46,932 nucleotides of DNA, taken from positions 1 through 46,932 of the forward strand of contig JANREK010000003.1 of assembly GCA_030726065.1 (NCBI GenBank), read 5' to 3'. The translations under genes and the position numbers were made by a program. The notes beneath the pieces are model-generated. The model searched no databases and had not been told where the DNA came from. It saw nothing but the letters and a program-made list of their open reading frames with translations. Origin of the DNA: Sediminibacterium sp. (GTDB taxonomy: Bacteria; Bacteroidota; Bacteroidia; Chitinophagales; Chitinophagaceae). How positions within the stretch are numbered: the stretch's first letter is position 1; each line of letters starts with the position of its first letter. Positions 23,524-33,043 of this stretch are shown piece by piece.

Positions 23524-25935
23524 CTAATTTTTGTTTTGCGCATTTTGCATTGGCGACAATCCAATAGATTGACCACGTACAAAACCTTTCATTTTAAACA
23601 TCGTAAACTTTGAAGGCGTCAATACATTTGGCCATTTGTTATTTGACTCATCAATATCTGCAGTTTCACGCATTGGATCTAATTGAATAGATACAGCTTT
23701 TTTATTGGTTAAGAAAACACTCGTCACTTTATTTTCATTCTTTCTCCAAATTTGTGCTGATAATTTTTGTGTTTCTTTAGTGCCATCTGCAAAAGTAAAT
23801 TCAACAATGATTGGCATCACCAATCCACCTTTGTTCAAGAAAGTGATTTCATACAAATTAACATCCGTATACTTTGCTTTCTCTGCCTCTGTCAATGGTT
23901 CTGGCGCACCAAAATTCATTGCAGGTTTCTTTGCCGCTGTGTCATAAGGCTCAATACCGCGATCATATCTCCAGTAAAAATCGCGAAGTGTAGTATCTGA
24001 ATCTGTTAAAAACACAATTGATTTATCCGCTCTATTTCTTACTTTAGAAATGTCATCAAAAGCAGGCACCTGTGGCTTATCCATTCCTCTTGCGCCACCA
24101 CCCATTCCACCACGACCACCACGCATCATAGCACCACCCATTGAAGCAGGAGCTGCTGCAGTTGCGTCATATACCGCATGTTTTACAGTATCAATAGCAA
24201 TATCTACTGGATCAATTCCGTAGAACCACCCTCTCCAATACCAATCTAAATCAACTGCACTCGCATCTTCCATGGTTCTGAATAAATCAGCGGGTGTTGG
24301 ATGCTTAAATGCCCAACGACGCGCATATTCTTTAAATGCATAATCAAATAATTCACGTCCCATAATTGTTTCTCTCAAAATATTCAATGCTGTTGCAGGC
24401 TTTGTATAAGCATTCGGACCAAACTGAATAATATTTTCACTGTTACTCATGATGGGTTCTAACTGATCTTTAGGCAAACGCATATAATCCGCAATGGACC
24501 ATGCTGGACCGCCACGAGAAGGGAATTTATTATCATATAATTCCTCTGTCAAATATTCTACAAATGAATTTAATCCTTCATCCATCCATGACCATTGACG
24601 CTCATCACTGTTAATAATCATTGGGAAAAAGTTATGGCCTACTTCATGTATAATTACCCCTAACATACCATTTTTAGCAGACTCGGTATAAGTACCATCC
24701 GCACTTGTTCTACCATAGTTAAAACATATCATTGGATATTCCATTCCATTAGATGCTTCAATACTTTGTGCTACAGGATATGGATAGGCAATACTAAATT
24801 TAGAATAACTTTTAATGGTATGTGCTACTGCCTTCGTTGAAAACTTACGATATAACCCATAAGCCTCTTTTCCATAAGCACTCATACACATTACTTTTTT
24901 ACCTTCTACATTTGCAGCCATTGCATCCCAAACAAACTTACGGCTACTTCCAAATGCAAAGTCACGCACATTCTCTGCATTAAACACCCAAGTTTCATTC
25001 GTCGTTGCTTTATTTTTTTCTGCCGCTTTTGCTTCGTCTAAAGTGACTACTTCAATAGGCTCTGTTGCAGTTTGTGCTTTAGTCCATCTTGCCAACTGCG
25101 CAGCAGATAATACTGCAGGATAGTTTTGTCCTTGTCCTGTTGCCATCACCACGTGATCACTTGGCACTGTAATGGCTACTTTATAATTTCCAAAAACCAA
25201 AGCAAACTCACCACGACCCGTAAATTGATGATTTTGCCATCCTTGGAAATCAGAATACACACATAAACGAGGATACCACTGAGCCATGGTAAATAAATAG
25301 TTTCCATCTTCTGGGAAATATTCAAAACCACCACGACCAGCAACGGTCATACGATCTGTAATTTTATAACTCCATTTTAATTTGAAAGTAAATTTTTGAC
25401 CTGGCTTTAAAGCAGCAGGTAAATCAATACGCATCATCGTACCATTGATGGTGTATTTTAATTTCGCACCTAACGCATCTGTTAAAGAGGAGATGATATG
25501 ACCTAAACCATTGTCTGATTTTTGTTCCATCAATTTATCTATCGTTGCAGGTGTTACTGCGCGACCCATTCTACTTTCCTCAGGAAAGCCACCATTATTG
25601 ACAGTGCTATGTTGATTCTCATCTAATTGCAACCACAAATAAGTCAACACATCCGGTGAATTATTAAAATAAGTGACTGTTTCAGCACCTGTTAATAATA
25701 ATTTTTTTTCATCCAATGTTGCTTTGATATCATAATCAGCTCTTTGTTGCCAATACTTAGGCCCAGGTGCCCCACTCGCTGTTCGATATTCGTTGGGCGT
25801 TGCTAAAATAGTTCCTAACTGTTCAAACTTGTTCCCATGATTGGACGTTGGATTGTTACGAATGTCTTGCGCGATTAATACAGAAGCACTTGCGATAATT
25901 AACAAACAAATACTTACTAATTTTTTAAAATTCAT
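23524..25935 (-). CDS. M1-family zinc metallopeptidase, secreted
   Basis: Exported aminopeptidase-like enzyme of 803 aa. A signal peptide (MNFKKLVSICLLIIASASVLIAQ) is followed by an N-terminal beta domain. The zinc site is HEVGH (430-434) with the third ligand Glu453 in DEGLNSF, exactly 18 residues between as in M1. In place of GAMEN it has NGMEYP. A C-terminal half follows with a Gly/Met/Arg-rich insertion (MGGAMMRGGRGGMGGG) near 605-630. The 12-nt gap after the HupE/UreJ-like gene indicates an operon. Substrate unknown; likely periplasmic or outer-surface peptide digestion. Confidence 0.92.
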   Translation of the reverse strand: MNFKKLVSICLLIIASASVLIAQDIRNNPTSNHGNKFEQLGTILATPNEYRTASGAPGPKYWQQRADYDIKATLDEKKLLLTGAETVTYFNNSPDVLTYLWLQLDENQHSTVNNGGFPEESRMGRAVTPATIDKLMEQKSDNGLGHIISSLTDALGAKLKYTINGTMMRIDLPAALKPGQKFTFKLKWSYKITDRMTVAGRGGFEYFPEDGNYLFTMAQWYPRLCVYSDFQGWQNHQFTGRGEFALVFGNYKVAITVPSDHVVMATGQGQNYPAVLSAAQLARWTKAQTATEPIEVVTLDEAKAAEKNKATTNETWVFNAENVRDFAFGSSRKFVWDAMAANVEGKKVMCMSAYGKEAYGLYRKFSTKAVAHTIKSYSKFSIAYPYPVAQSIEASNGMEYPMICFNYGRTSADGTYTESAKNGMLGVIIHEVGHNFFPMIINSDERQWSWMDEGLNSFVEYLTEELYDNKFPSRGGPAWSIADYMRLPKDQLEPIMSNSENIIQFGPNAYTKPATALNILRETIMGRELFDYAFKEYARRWAFKHPTPADLFRTMEDASAVDLDWYWRGWFYGIDPVDIAIDTVKHAVYDATAAAPASMGGAMMRGGRGGMGGGARGMDKPQVPAFDDISKVRNRADKSIVFLTDSDTTLRDFYWRYDRGIEPYDTAAKKPAMNFGAPEPLTEAEKAKYTDVNLYEITFLNKGGLVMPIIVEFTFADGTKETQKLSAQIWRKNENKVTSVFLTNKKAVSIQLDPMRETADIDESNNKWPNVLTPSKFTMFKMKGFVRGQSIGLSPMQNAQNKN

Positions 25936-25947
25936 CTGGTCAATTTT

Positions 25948-26538
25948 TTAATTAAAAAAAGGAACTATGCGGTCTATTACCATATTTAATGCAAGAAAAG
26001 AAGTTATGAAAGACCCAATCCTGACATACAACTTACGATCCCCTTTAAATAGGGACACGAATATAAATGAAAAAAGTAAAATAATACTAATAATCAATAG
26101 CTGTCCTAGTTCTAGGCCTAAATTAAATGAAAAAAGTGGCCCTATAAGGCTTTCTTCCTGCCCCAAAAGGCTTTTTAAGTAGTTACTGAAGCCCAATCCA
26201 TGGATGAGCCCAAAGAATAGAGCTGCAAAGTAGATGAACGGATATTTTGAGGTAAAACTGAAATCTTTCACCAAATAATTGGATATCGCGGTTAATAAAA
26301 TGGTGATGGGTATTAAAACCTCAATTATACTAACGGGGAAATTGACCCAGTTTAATGTACTTAATGCAAGTGTTACAGAATGGCCAATCGTAAAGGAGGT
26401 GACTAAAACCAATATCTTTTTCCAATCTTCCCAAACATACCTAATTACCAAGGCCAAAATAAATAGGATATGATCCGATCCATCGATATCGATGATATGT
26501 CTAAATCCTAATCTGAGGTAAATTAGCAAATCATCCAT
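25948..26538 (-). CDS. HupE/UreJ-family membrane protein
   Basis: Integral membrane protein of 196 aa with about six hydrophobic helices. The first part LGFRHIIDIDGSDHILFILALVI with conserved His/Asp, and TSFTIGHSVTLALSTL with His, match the HupE/UreJ_2 family; GLIHGLGFSNYL near the middle is also typical. Family members near hydrogenase or urease genes are nickel permeases, but this one sits between an M1 peptidase and a DUF6702 gene, and no nickel enzyme is visible. The substrate is therefore open. It is divergent from DUF6702. Confidence 0.85.
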   Translation of the reverse strand: MDDLLIYLRLGFRHIIDIDGSDHILFILALVIRYVWEDWKKILVLVTSFTIGHSVTLALSTLNWVNFPVSIIEVLIPITILLTAISNYLVKDFSFTSKYPFIYFAALFFGLIHGLGFSNYLKSLLGQEESLIGPLFSFNLGLELGQLLIISIILLFSFIFVSLFKGDRKLYVRIGSFITSFLALNMVIDRIVPFFN

Positions 26539-26598
26539 GAAATGAAAATTTTGTTATGTTAAATTAATCAAGACCTTTGTAAAATACAAATAAACATT

Positions 26599-27087
26599 AT
26601 GGCGCTCATCGGATTCAACCCATTTATAACCGCATTGATTGCATTGATACACCCCTTTTTCGTGTCAGTGATTGAAATTAACCATAATGAAAAGGAAGCC
26701 ACTATCGAAATTAGCGTTCGAACTTTCACCAATGACCTTGAAAAAATGATGGGGGCTGATGCTAAAACCACGATCGATTTGTCGCAAGCCAATCAAAAAA
26801 ATAAAGCAGATGCGTTAATTGCAGCATACATGACCAAACGCTTAAATTTGAATGCGAATGGTACTAAATTTAATTTAGAATATGTTGGATATGAAATACA
26901 AAAGGAAAGCACCTGGTCCTATTTTGAAGTAAAAAATGTGAAGCAACTCAACCAGCTAATTATTAATTGTGAAATACTATTTGGCGTAAACGATCAGCAA
27001 ATAAACATTTTTCATGTAAAATCAAAAGGTGTTCGAAAAAGCTACGAGTTGATTTACCCAAAAAAGTCGACACAATTCAATTTTTAG
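26599..27087 (+). CDS. DUF6702 family protein
   Basis: Protein of 162 aa with a hydrophobic N-terminus (FNPFITALIALIHPFFVSV), possibly an uncleaved or cleaved export signal. The conserved beginning HPFFVSVIEINHNEKEATIEISVRTFTNDLE is characteristic of this Bacteroidota family. The rest alternates beta-strands (TKFNLEYVGYEIQKES, WSYFEVKNVKQLNQLIINCEILF) and ends NIFHVKSKGVRKSYELIYP. Molecular function is unknown. It is divergent from the HupE/UreJ-like and M1 peptidase genes, a neighbourhood I recall as recurrent in the phylum. Confidence 0.78.
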   Translation: MALIGFNPFITALIALIHPFFVSVIEINHNEKEATIEISVRTFTNDLEKMMGADAKTTIDLSQANQKNKADALIAAYMTKRLNLNANGTKFNLEYVGYEIQKESTWSYFEVKNVKQLNQLIINCEILFGVNDQQINIFHVKSKGVRKSYELIYPKKSTQFNF

Positions 27088-27229
27088 TTGCTTATCTCAT
27101 AAGCGATTGGGAGGTTCCTAACTTGCCTATTTATGATTTACCAAATAAAAAGGAACACAAACTTAAAGCGAATCTAAACAGTAAGCTGAATTGATGGGAA
27201 TTAAGCAGCTATATAGCAAAAATTTAAAG

Positions 27230-27237
27230 TAAATTTG
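27230..27237 (+). promoter_or_regulatory. -7 box TAAATTTG for phosphohexomutase gene
   Basis: TAnnTTTG match 33 nt before the ATG at 27271, inside a 183-nt gap otherwise free of genes. Confidence 0.45.
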
Positions 27238-27270
27238 CAGAACCTATTTTTATAATATAACCTATAGTTA

Positions 27271-28650
27271 ATGGCACTTATTAAAAGCATATCTGGATTT
27301 AGAGGCACCATTGGGGGCAGGCCCAATGATAACTTAACGCCTATTGATATTGTCAAATTCGCCTCTGCCTATGGAACTTGGCTGAAGCAAAAATCGGCCG
27401 GCCCTAAAAAAGTAGTGGTAGGCAGAGATGGCAGAATTAGCGGCAATATGGTTACTAATTTAGTGGAGCAAAGCTTGATTGCTTTAGGCATTGATGTGAT
27501 ACAGTTAGGATTAAGCACCACCCCTACCGTTGAAATGTGTGTTGTTTTTGAAAAAGCAGATGGTGGTATCATATTAACTGCCAGCCATAATCCCAAAGAG
27601 TGGAATGCTTTAAAATTATTAAACCATAAAGGGGAATTTGTAAATGCAGTAGAAGGTAAAACCATTTTGTCATTAGTCGCGAACGAAGATTTTGATTATG
27701 CGGATATAGATCATATGGGTAAAATTATTTCGAATGACAACAGTTTGCAAAAACATATTGACGCGATACTAAATTATCCATTGGTAGATATTGGCGCGAT
27801 TAAAAAAGCAAACTTTTCTATTGTAGTGGATGCAATTAATAGCTCGGGCGCATTTGCAGTACCTGCTCTACTCAAAGCAATAGGTGTTACAAATATTAAC
27901 GTGTTAAATTCCGAAATGCATGGAAATTTCGCTCATAATCCAGAGCCCTTAAAAGAACATTTAACTGAATTATGCAGAACAGTAGTCAATACCAAATCCC
28001 ATATAGGTATTGCTGTTGATCCTGATGTAGACCGACTTTGTTTTGTGAGTGAGGATGGCGAGTTATTTGGAGAAGAATATACTTTAGTTGCTATTGCAGA
28101 TTATATATTGCAACATAAAAAAGGAAGTACCGTAAGTAATTTATCATCCACACGCGCTTTGGGAGATATTACTGAAAAAAATGGCTGCGCCTATTTCGCT
28201 AGTGCCGTTGGCGAAGTAAATGTGGTTGAGAAAATGAAACAAGAAAATGCTGTGATTGGAGGAGAAGGAAACGGTGGTATCATTGTTCCAGATTTGCATT
28301 ATGGAAGGGATGCATTAATTGGTATTGCATTGTTTTTAACACATTTGGCAAAAACAAAACTAAGTGCAGCTGCATTAAAAGCAAGTTTACCCGCTTACTA
28401 TATGAGCAAGAAAAAAATGGAATTAGACGCCTCTATTTCATTAGAAAAGATATATGCAGGTTTAGAAAAACAATTTTCCACTTACGCGATTAATAAAATC
28501 GATGGTATGAAAATTGACTTTGAAAACAAGTGGGTGCATTTAAGACCCAGTAATACAGAACCCATTATTCGCATATATACGGAAGCCCCCACGCAATTGA
28601 AAGCGGACGATTTAGCCGATAATATTATTTCAATAATTCATAGCATTTAG
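27271..28650 (+). CDS. glmM: Phosphoglucosamine mutase-like phosphohexomutase
   Basis: Alpha-D-phosphohexomutase of 459 aa, probably interconverting glucosamine-6-phosphate and glucosamine-1-phosphate for peptidoglycan and LPS. It has SGFRGTIGG at the N-terminus, and the phosphoserine loop LTASHNPKEWN (Ser105). The magnesium loop is DPDVDRLCF, sugar recognition GEGNGGIIVP, and the phosphate-binding C-terminus RPSNTEPIIRIYTEA. GlmM versus phosphomannomutase is not fully resolved by motifs. It is followed 14 nt later by cysteine desulfurase. Confidence 0.85.
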   Translation: MALIKSISGFRGTIGGRPNDNLTPIDIVKFASAYGTWLKQKSAGPKKVVVGRDGRISGNMVTNLVEQSLIALGIDVIQLGLSTTPTVEMCVVFEKADGGIILTASHNPKEWNALKLLNHKGEFVNAVEGKTILSLVANEDFDYADIDHMGKIISNDNSLQKHIDAILNYPLVDIGAIKKANFSIVVDAINSSGAFAVPALLKAIGVTNINVLNSEMHGNFAHNPEPLKEHLTELCRTVVNTKSHIGIAVDPDVDRLCFVSEDGELFGEEYTLVAIADYILQHKKGSTVSNLSSTRALGDITEKNGCAYFASAVGEVNVVEKMKQENAVIGGEGNGGIIVPDLHYGRDALIGIALFLTHLAKTKLSAAALKASLPAYYMSKKKMELDASISLEKIYAGLEKQFSTYAINKIDGMKIDFENKWVHLRPSNTEPIIRIYTEAPTQLKADDLADNIISIIHSI

Positions 28651-28664
28651 TAATTTTAACGGGT

Positions 28665-29792
28665 ATGGAAAGAATCTACTTTGACAATGCTGCTACAACG
28701 CCGATCGACGCTGATGTGCTGGAAGCAATTTTGCCCTTTTTTAAGGAACAATTTGGAAACCCCTCTTCCATTTATAGCTATGGTCGTGAAACACGTATGG
28801 CTATTGAAAAAGCTAGAAAATCAATTGCGGCTATATTAGGCGCGAAGCCTGCAGAAATATTTTTTACCAGCGGTGGCACCGAAAGTACCAATACCGTTTT
28901 ACATGCAGCGGTGACCGATTTGGGTTGTAAGCATATCATCAGCTCTCCGGTTGAGCACCATGCTACGCTTCATACAGTTGAATATTTGGCAAAAGCACAC
29001 CATGTAAAATTGTCTTATGTAGGTATTTTACCCAATGGACATATAGATGTTAATCAATTAGAGGAATTATTAAACAATAGTCCCGAAAAAACGATTGTTA
29101 CCATTATGCACGCTAATAATGAAATTGGTAATTGTATAAGCTTACTTGAAGTGGGTGCACTTTGCAAAAAACACAACGCTTACTTCCATAGCGATACGGT
29201 ACAAACTGTAGGGCATTATAATTTTGATTTGAAAAATATACCCGTTGATTTTATTACTGCTGCAGGGCATAAATTTCATGGTCCAAAAGGTACAGGTATT
29301 TTATATATCAATGAAAATATTAAAATCAACCCATTTTTACATGGCGGGACACAAGAAAGAAACATGCGTGCGGGCACCGAAAATGTATATGGCATTGTTG
29401 GCTTTGCAAAGGCATTAGAATTGTCAAATCAAAACCACGATAAAGACAAGGAATATATTTCAGGATTAAAAAAATACATGTACGATTCTCTAGTGCATAA
29501 TATCCCAACCGTTAGCTTTAACGGAGATACATTTGGAGAAAGTTTATATACTTTACTAAGCGTAAACTTTCCTAAGAATCAAAAAACGGAAATGCTCCTT
29601 TTTAATTTAGATATTCAACATATTTGCGCCAGTAGTGGTAGCGCTTGCTCAAGTGGCGCGCAACAAGGCTCTCATGTCATTGCCGCACTCCATAAACCTT
29701 CAGATATCGTTACCGTGCGCTTTTCGTTTTCTAAATATAATACGACCCAAGAAATTGACACGGTCGTGGCAACTTTGACCACCTTATTGTAA
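28665..29792 (+). CDS. Cysteine desulfurase (NifS/IscS family)
   Basis: PLP enzyme of 375 aa that mobilises sulfur from cysteine for Fe-S clusters or tRNA thiolation. Signatures: YFDNAATTPID, FTSGGTESTNTVLHA, HHATLH, SDTVQTVGH, PLP lysine Lys203 in TAAGHKFHGPKG, and the catalytic Cys328 in SSGSACSSGAQQGSHV, an IscS/NifS-type mobile loop. There is no iscU or other Fe-S assembly gene next to it, so it may be a housekeeping or tRNA-modification desulfurase. It ends 21 nt before a strong hairpin. Confidence 0.93.
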   Translation: MERIYFDNAATTPIDADVLEAILPFFKEQFGNPSSIYSYGRETRMAIEKARKSIAAILGAKPAEIFFTSGGTESTNTVLHAAVTDLGCKHIISSPVEHHATLHTVEYLAKAHHVKLSYVGILPNGHIDVNQLEELLNNSPEKTIVTIMHANNEIGNCISLLEVGALCKKHNAYFHSDTVQTVGHYNFDLKNIPVDFITAAGHKFHGPKGTGILYINENIKINPFLHGGTQERNMRAGTENVYGIVGFAKALELSNQNHDKDKEYISGLKKYMYDSLVHNIPTVSFNGDTFGESLYTLLSVNFPKNQKTEMLLFNLDIQHICASSGSACSSGAQQGSHVIAALHKPSDIVTVRFSFSKYNTTQEIDTVVATLTTLL

Positions 29793-29813
29793 TCGGGATG
29801 ACCTCCTAAAATA

Positions 29814-29850
29814 ATAAGCCCTCTTTGACCAAAGGTCAAAGAGGGCTTAT
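29814..29850. terminator. 17-bp perfect hairpin between convergent genes
   Basis: Arms of 17 nt (29814-29830 and 29834-29850) pair perfectly with a 3-nt loop. There is no long U-run on the plus strand; the minus strand reads TTATTATTTT. A bidirectional terminator is the simplest reading. Confidence 0.8.
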
Positions 29851-29869
29851 CGTATAAGAATTGAGCTGC

Positions 29870-32800
29870 TTAATTTTTAGCTACCGTGAAATCTTTTTCC
29901 ATTTTGTTAACCGCTTCTATTAATTGGCCACAGGTTAATATATCTTGTACAAATGCAATTTGTTTATTGACTAAGCTATTCGGCTTACCCTGATAGGCAT
30001 TTTCAGCATTTACAAAAAACTGATCATCACTCATTGCTTCCCCTAATGATTTATAATAAGCGACTGCTTGTTTCAAATCCTTTAATAAGGAAACACTTAC
30101 CTTATTTGCTAATTTTAATTCTCCTGAAGCGTAACAAGCTTGTAGGAACAAATAAGAGAAATAATTGTGTTGATTGCCTCTATTGGAGGTCATTCCATAA
30201 GGGAAGTTTTTCTCATTGGTTTCTGCGTCAAATTTTCTGAGCAATTGCTGTGCACTGTCCCGCTTGCCCTCTATAGCTAATGCTTGTGCAACTTGCGAGA
30301 AAGCCAATCGCATTGAATTCAAGTGACGTCTATTTTCTTCGTCGAAATATACATTTGGATTTTTTGCATTGCCAAATGAAAATTTAGTCATCATATTTTT
30401 ATAAGCCACATCTGCATCAATGGTTTGATTCAATACCGGCACCAACTGATAGGACATACCCGTTTGACGCACATACTTATCTATACCTAATTCTTTTAAC
30501 TCCTGCGTTGAAGTGAAGCAAATGGGTCGCTTAAAATCGCTCGTAGCGATAATGGCATACATCGCTAATTCATTTTTCAATAAATATTGACGATTTGGAT
30601 TAAAATCAATTAGTAATTCATCTACCATCGTGTCCGTTGGCTTTGCAATACCTGATGCCAAAGCATTTGCCTTATTTACAGGTACTTTAAATTTGTGCGT
30701 AGGGAATATATTAACAGGACCATCTGTCGTAGATGCCATATATTTCCCAGAAGGATCTCCAATCACGTACCTTAATACAGAATCTAAATTATGGTAGCGT
30801 GTTTCTCCATATTCAGGCAAAGCATTATAATATGCCACATTTAATTTGTTGCCTGAAACTTGTTCCTCAGAAAAAATAACATCAAACTTATTACTTTCAT
30901 TTACTTTATACCTAAGCTCCCTCATATACCAATCCGAGCCCAATAAACTATTCACCACCACACGCACATCGGGACGAATTCCTTCCACCTCCTGCGCATA
31001 CCATAAAGGGTAGGTATCATTATCTCCAAAGGAAAATAAAATTGCATTCGGAGGACAACTTTCTAAATAGTTCCGCGCCAAATCACGGGGTAATAACTTT
31101 TGACTACGATCATGGTCATCCCATTCTTGCTGTGCCATTAAAGCAGGTACCGCTAACAAACAAACCACAGTAGCAATAATGCTCGCAGTATTTTGATTCA
31201 CCACCTTCGTTAACCATTGTATGACTTGCAAAACACCCAACCCAATCCATATCGCAAATGCATAAAACGATCCCACATAAGCATAGTCCCTTTCACGAGG
31301 TTGCAAACTCACTTGATTTAAGTAAAGTACAATGGCTAATCCAGTAAAAAAGAATAATAAGCCTGTAACAATAAAATCCTTTTTATTTTGTTGGTATTGA
31401 AATAAAAATCCAAACAAGCCTAAAAAGAAAGGCAACATAAATAAACTATTGTGCGCCTTATTATTATTTTTAATCGTATCCGGTAGTTTGGACTGATCTC
31501 CAAAAAAGAAATTATCAATGAAGGAAATACCAGTACTAAAATTACCATCCCTTACATTTCCAAAACCTTGTAAATCGTTTTGCTTACCCGCAAAATTCCA
31601 AAGGAAATAGCGCAGATACATAAAACCAAATTGGTAATTCGTAAAGTATTTAATATTATCTCTTAAAGTTGGTGCTTCGCCATCTACTACTCCTGCAAAT
31701 GCCTTATAACTATCCATTTGTCCACGATCATTTTCGCCATCCCACATTCTTGGAAATAAATGCGATGATGGTGCAGAAGACCAATCACGTTTATAGTTTT
31801 TACCAGCCAATTCATAGTTGGTAGGTGCTTTTACATATTGATCACCATTTTCTATATAATCCACCTTATCCACATAATCTGGTCCAAATAATATAGGCCA
31901 ATCACCATACTGCTCTCTTCCTAAATAGCCAACTAAGGTGACAGGATTATCTACATTATACATATCCACGGAAGGATCTGCATTTGAACGAATCATGGTG
32001 GTGATATAAGTAGTATAACCCAATAACATAAAGATCATTGACCACACCCCTAACTTTAAAAAATAAAGCCCTTTTTTATTTGCATAATAAATGCCCCATG
32101 TTAAAATTGCTGCCAATAAAACAAAGAAGAAAATAAAACCACTAAAAAATGGCAACCCCATGGAGTTAACAAAGTTTACGTCAAATGCCCCAGCCCATTT
32201 AATTGTGAATTGTATAAGCACCACTTGAATAAATCCTGTGATCACTACACCCACTAAAAACGCTACCAATCCACCAGTGATGGTAGGTTTATATTGTCTG
32301 AAATAATATACCATCACGATTGCTGGAATGGTTAATATATTTAATAAGTGAACACCAATGGATAAACCCATCATGTAAAAAATAAAGATGATCCATTTAT
32401 CTGCACCGGGTTGATCTGCTTTGTGTTCCCATTTTAATATCGCCCAAAAAACTAATGCAGTGAAGAATGAACTTAACGCATATACTTCCCCTTCAACAGC
32501 ACTGTACCAGAATGAATCGCTAAAGGTATAGGCCAACGCACCTACGATACCTGCACCCATAATAGCTAAAATTTGATAGCCTACTGGTTCAGTACCTGTT
32601 TGCTTAACCACGATGCGTTTTGCAAAATGCGTAATGGTCCAGAACAAAAATAAAATGGTAAACCCACTTGCCAATGCACTCATGGTATTCACCGCCTTTG
32701 CTGCGGTTAATGGATTATCCCCAAACAAAATAATAAATACCCTGCCTAACAATACAAACATGGGGGCCCCTGGCGGATGTGGGATTTGTAGTTTATACGC

Positions 32801-32923
32801 ACTACTGATAAACTCACCACAATCCCAAAAACTGCTTGCAGCTTCTGAGGTCATAATATATACAGTACATGCAATTAAAGTAACCAACCAGCCCGTCCAA
32901 TTATTGATTTTTTTGAAGTCCAT
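29870..32923 (-). CDS. DUF2723 polytopic membrane protein (PMT-like fold)
   Basis: Large inner-membrane protein of 1017 aa from the ATG at 32923 (MDFKKINN); an upstream TTG is less likely. The N-terminal half has about a dozen hydrophobic helices. The early loop ASSFWDCGEFISSAYKLQIPHPPGAP has Asp/Glu and a His-Pro-Pro motif placed as in protein O-mannosyltransferase-type GT-C enzymes. The C-terminal part is soluble and probably periplasmic, with LFSFGDNDTYPLWYAQEVEGIRPDVRVVVNSLL typical of DUF2723. It may glycosylate secreted proteins in Bacteroidota, but the substrate is unproven. It is divergent from mtaB. Confidence 0.88.
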   Translation of the reverse strand: MDFKKINNWTGWLVTLIACTVYIMTSEAASSFWDCGEFISSAYKLQIPHPPGAPMFVLLGRVFIILFGDNPLTAAKAVNTMSALASGFTILFLFWTITHFAKRIVVKQTGTEPVGYQILAIMGAGIVGALAYTFSDSFWYSAVEGEVYALSSFFTALVFWAILKWEHKADQPGADKWIIFIFYMMGLSIGVHLLNILTIPAIVMVYYFRQYKPTITGGLVAFLVGVVITGFIQVVLIQFTIKWAGAFDVNFVNSMGLPFFSGFIFFFVLLAAILTWGIYYANKKGLYFLKLGVWSMIFMLLGYTTYITTMIRSNADPSVDMYNVDNPVTLVGYLGREQYGDWPILFGPDYVDKVDYIENGDQYVKAPTNYELAGKNYKRDWSSAPSSHLFPRMWDGENDRGQMDSYKAFAGVVDGEAPTLRDNIKYFTNYQFGFMYLRYFLWNFAGKQNDLQGFGNVRDGNFSTGISFIDNFFFGDQSKLPDTIKNNNKAHNSLFMLPFFLGLFGFLFQYQQNKKDFIVTGLLFFFTGLAIVLYLNQVSLQPRERDYAYVGSFYAFAIWIGLGVLQVIQWLTKVVNQNTASIIATVVCLLAVPALMAQQEWDDHDRSQKLLPRDLARNYLESCPPNAILFSFGDNDTYPLWYAQEVEGIRPDVRVVVNSLLGSDWYMRELRYKVNESNKFDVIFSEEQVSGNKLNVAYYNALPEYGETRYHNLDSVLRYVIGDPSGKYMASTTDGPVNIFPTHKFKVPVNKANALASGIAKPTDTMVDELLIDFNPNRQYLLKNELAMYAIIATSDFKRPICFTSTQELKELGIDKYVRQTGMSYQLVPVLNQTIDADVAYKNMMTKFSFGNAKNPNVYFDEENRRHLNSMRLAFSQVAQALAIEGKRDSAQQLLRKFDAETNEKNFPYGMTSNRGNQHNYFSYLFLQACYASGELKLANKVSVSLLKDLKQAVAYYKSLGEAMSDDQFFVNAENAYQGKPNSLVNKQIAFVQDILTCGQLIEAVNKMEKDFTVAKN

Positions 32924-32944
32924 TTTTGACCATTTTAGTAGTTG

Positions 32945-32952
32945 CAAACTTA
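32945..32952 (-). promoter_or_regulatory. -7 box TAAGTTTG for DUF2723 gene
   Basis: TAnnTTTG on the minus strand, 21 nt before the ATG at 32923. The more upstream TTG start would overlap this promoter, which favours the ATG. Confidence 0.45.
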
Positions 32953-33029
32953 ATTGAATCTAGCCAAAATTGGAAATTAATACCCGGTTTAAGTATATTT
33001 TAAGATTTTAAGGTTCCCCCAAGGTTTTT

Positions 33030-33037
33030 TACCTTTG
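33030..33037 (+). promoter_or_regulatory. -7 box TACCTTTG for mtaB
   Basis: Same octamer as the aromatic leader promoter, ending 6 nt before the ATG at 33044; predicts a near-leaderless transcript. It overlaps the alternative TTG start (33035), arguing against that start. Confidence 0.5.
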
Positions 33038-33043
33038 TGGCCC

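Noticed and set aside
25948..26538. Nickel permease for hydrogenase or urease
   Set aside because: The family is right, but no nickel-enzyme genes are in the window, so the substrate is left open.
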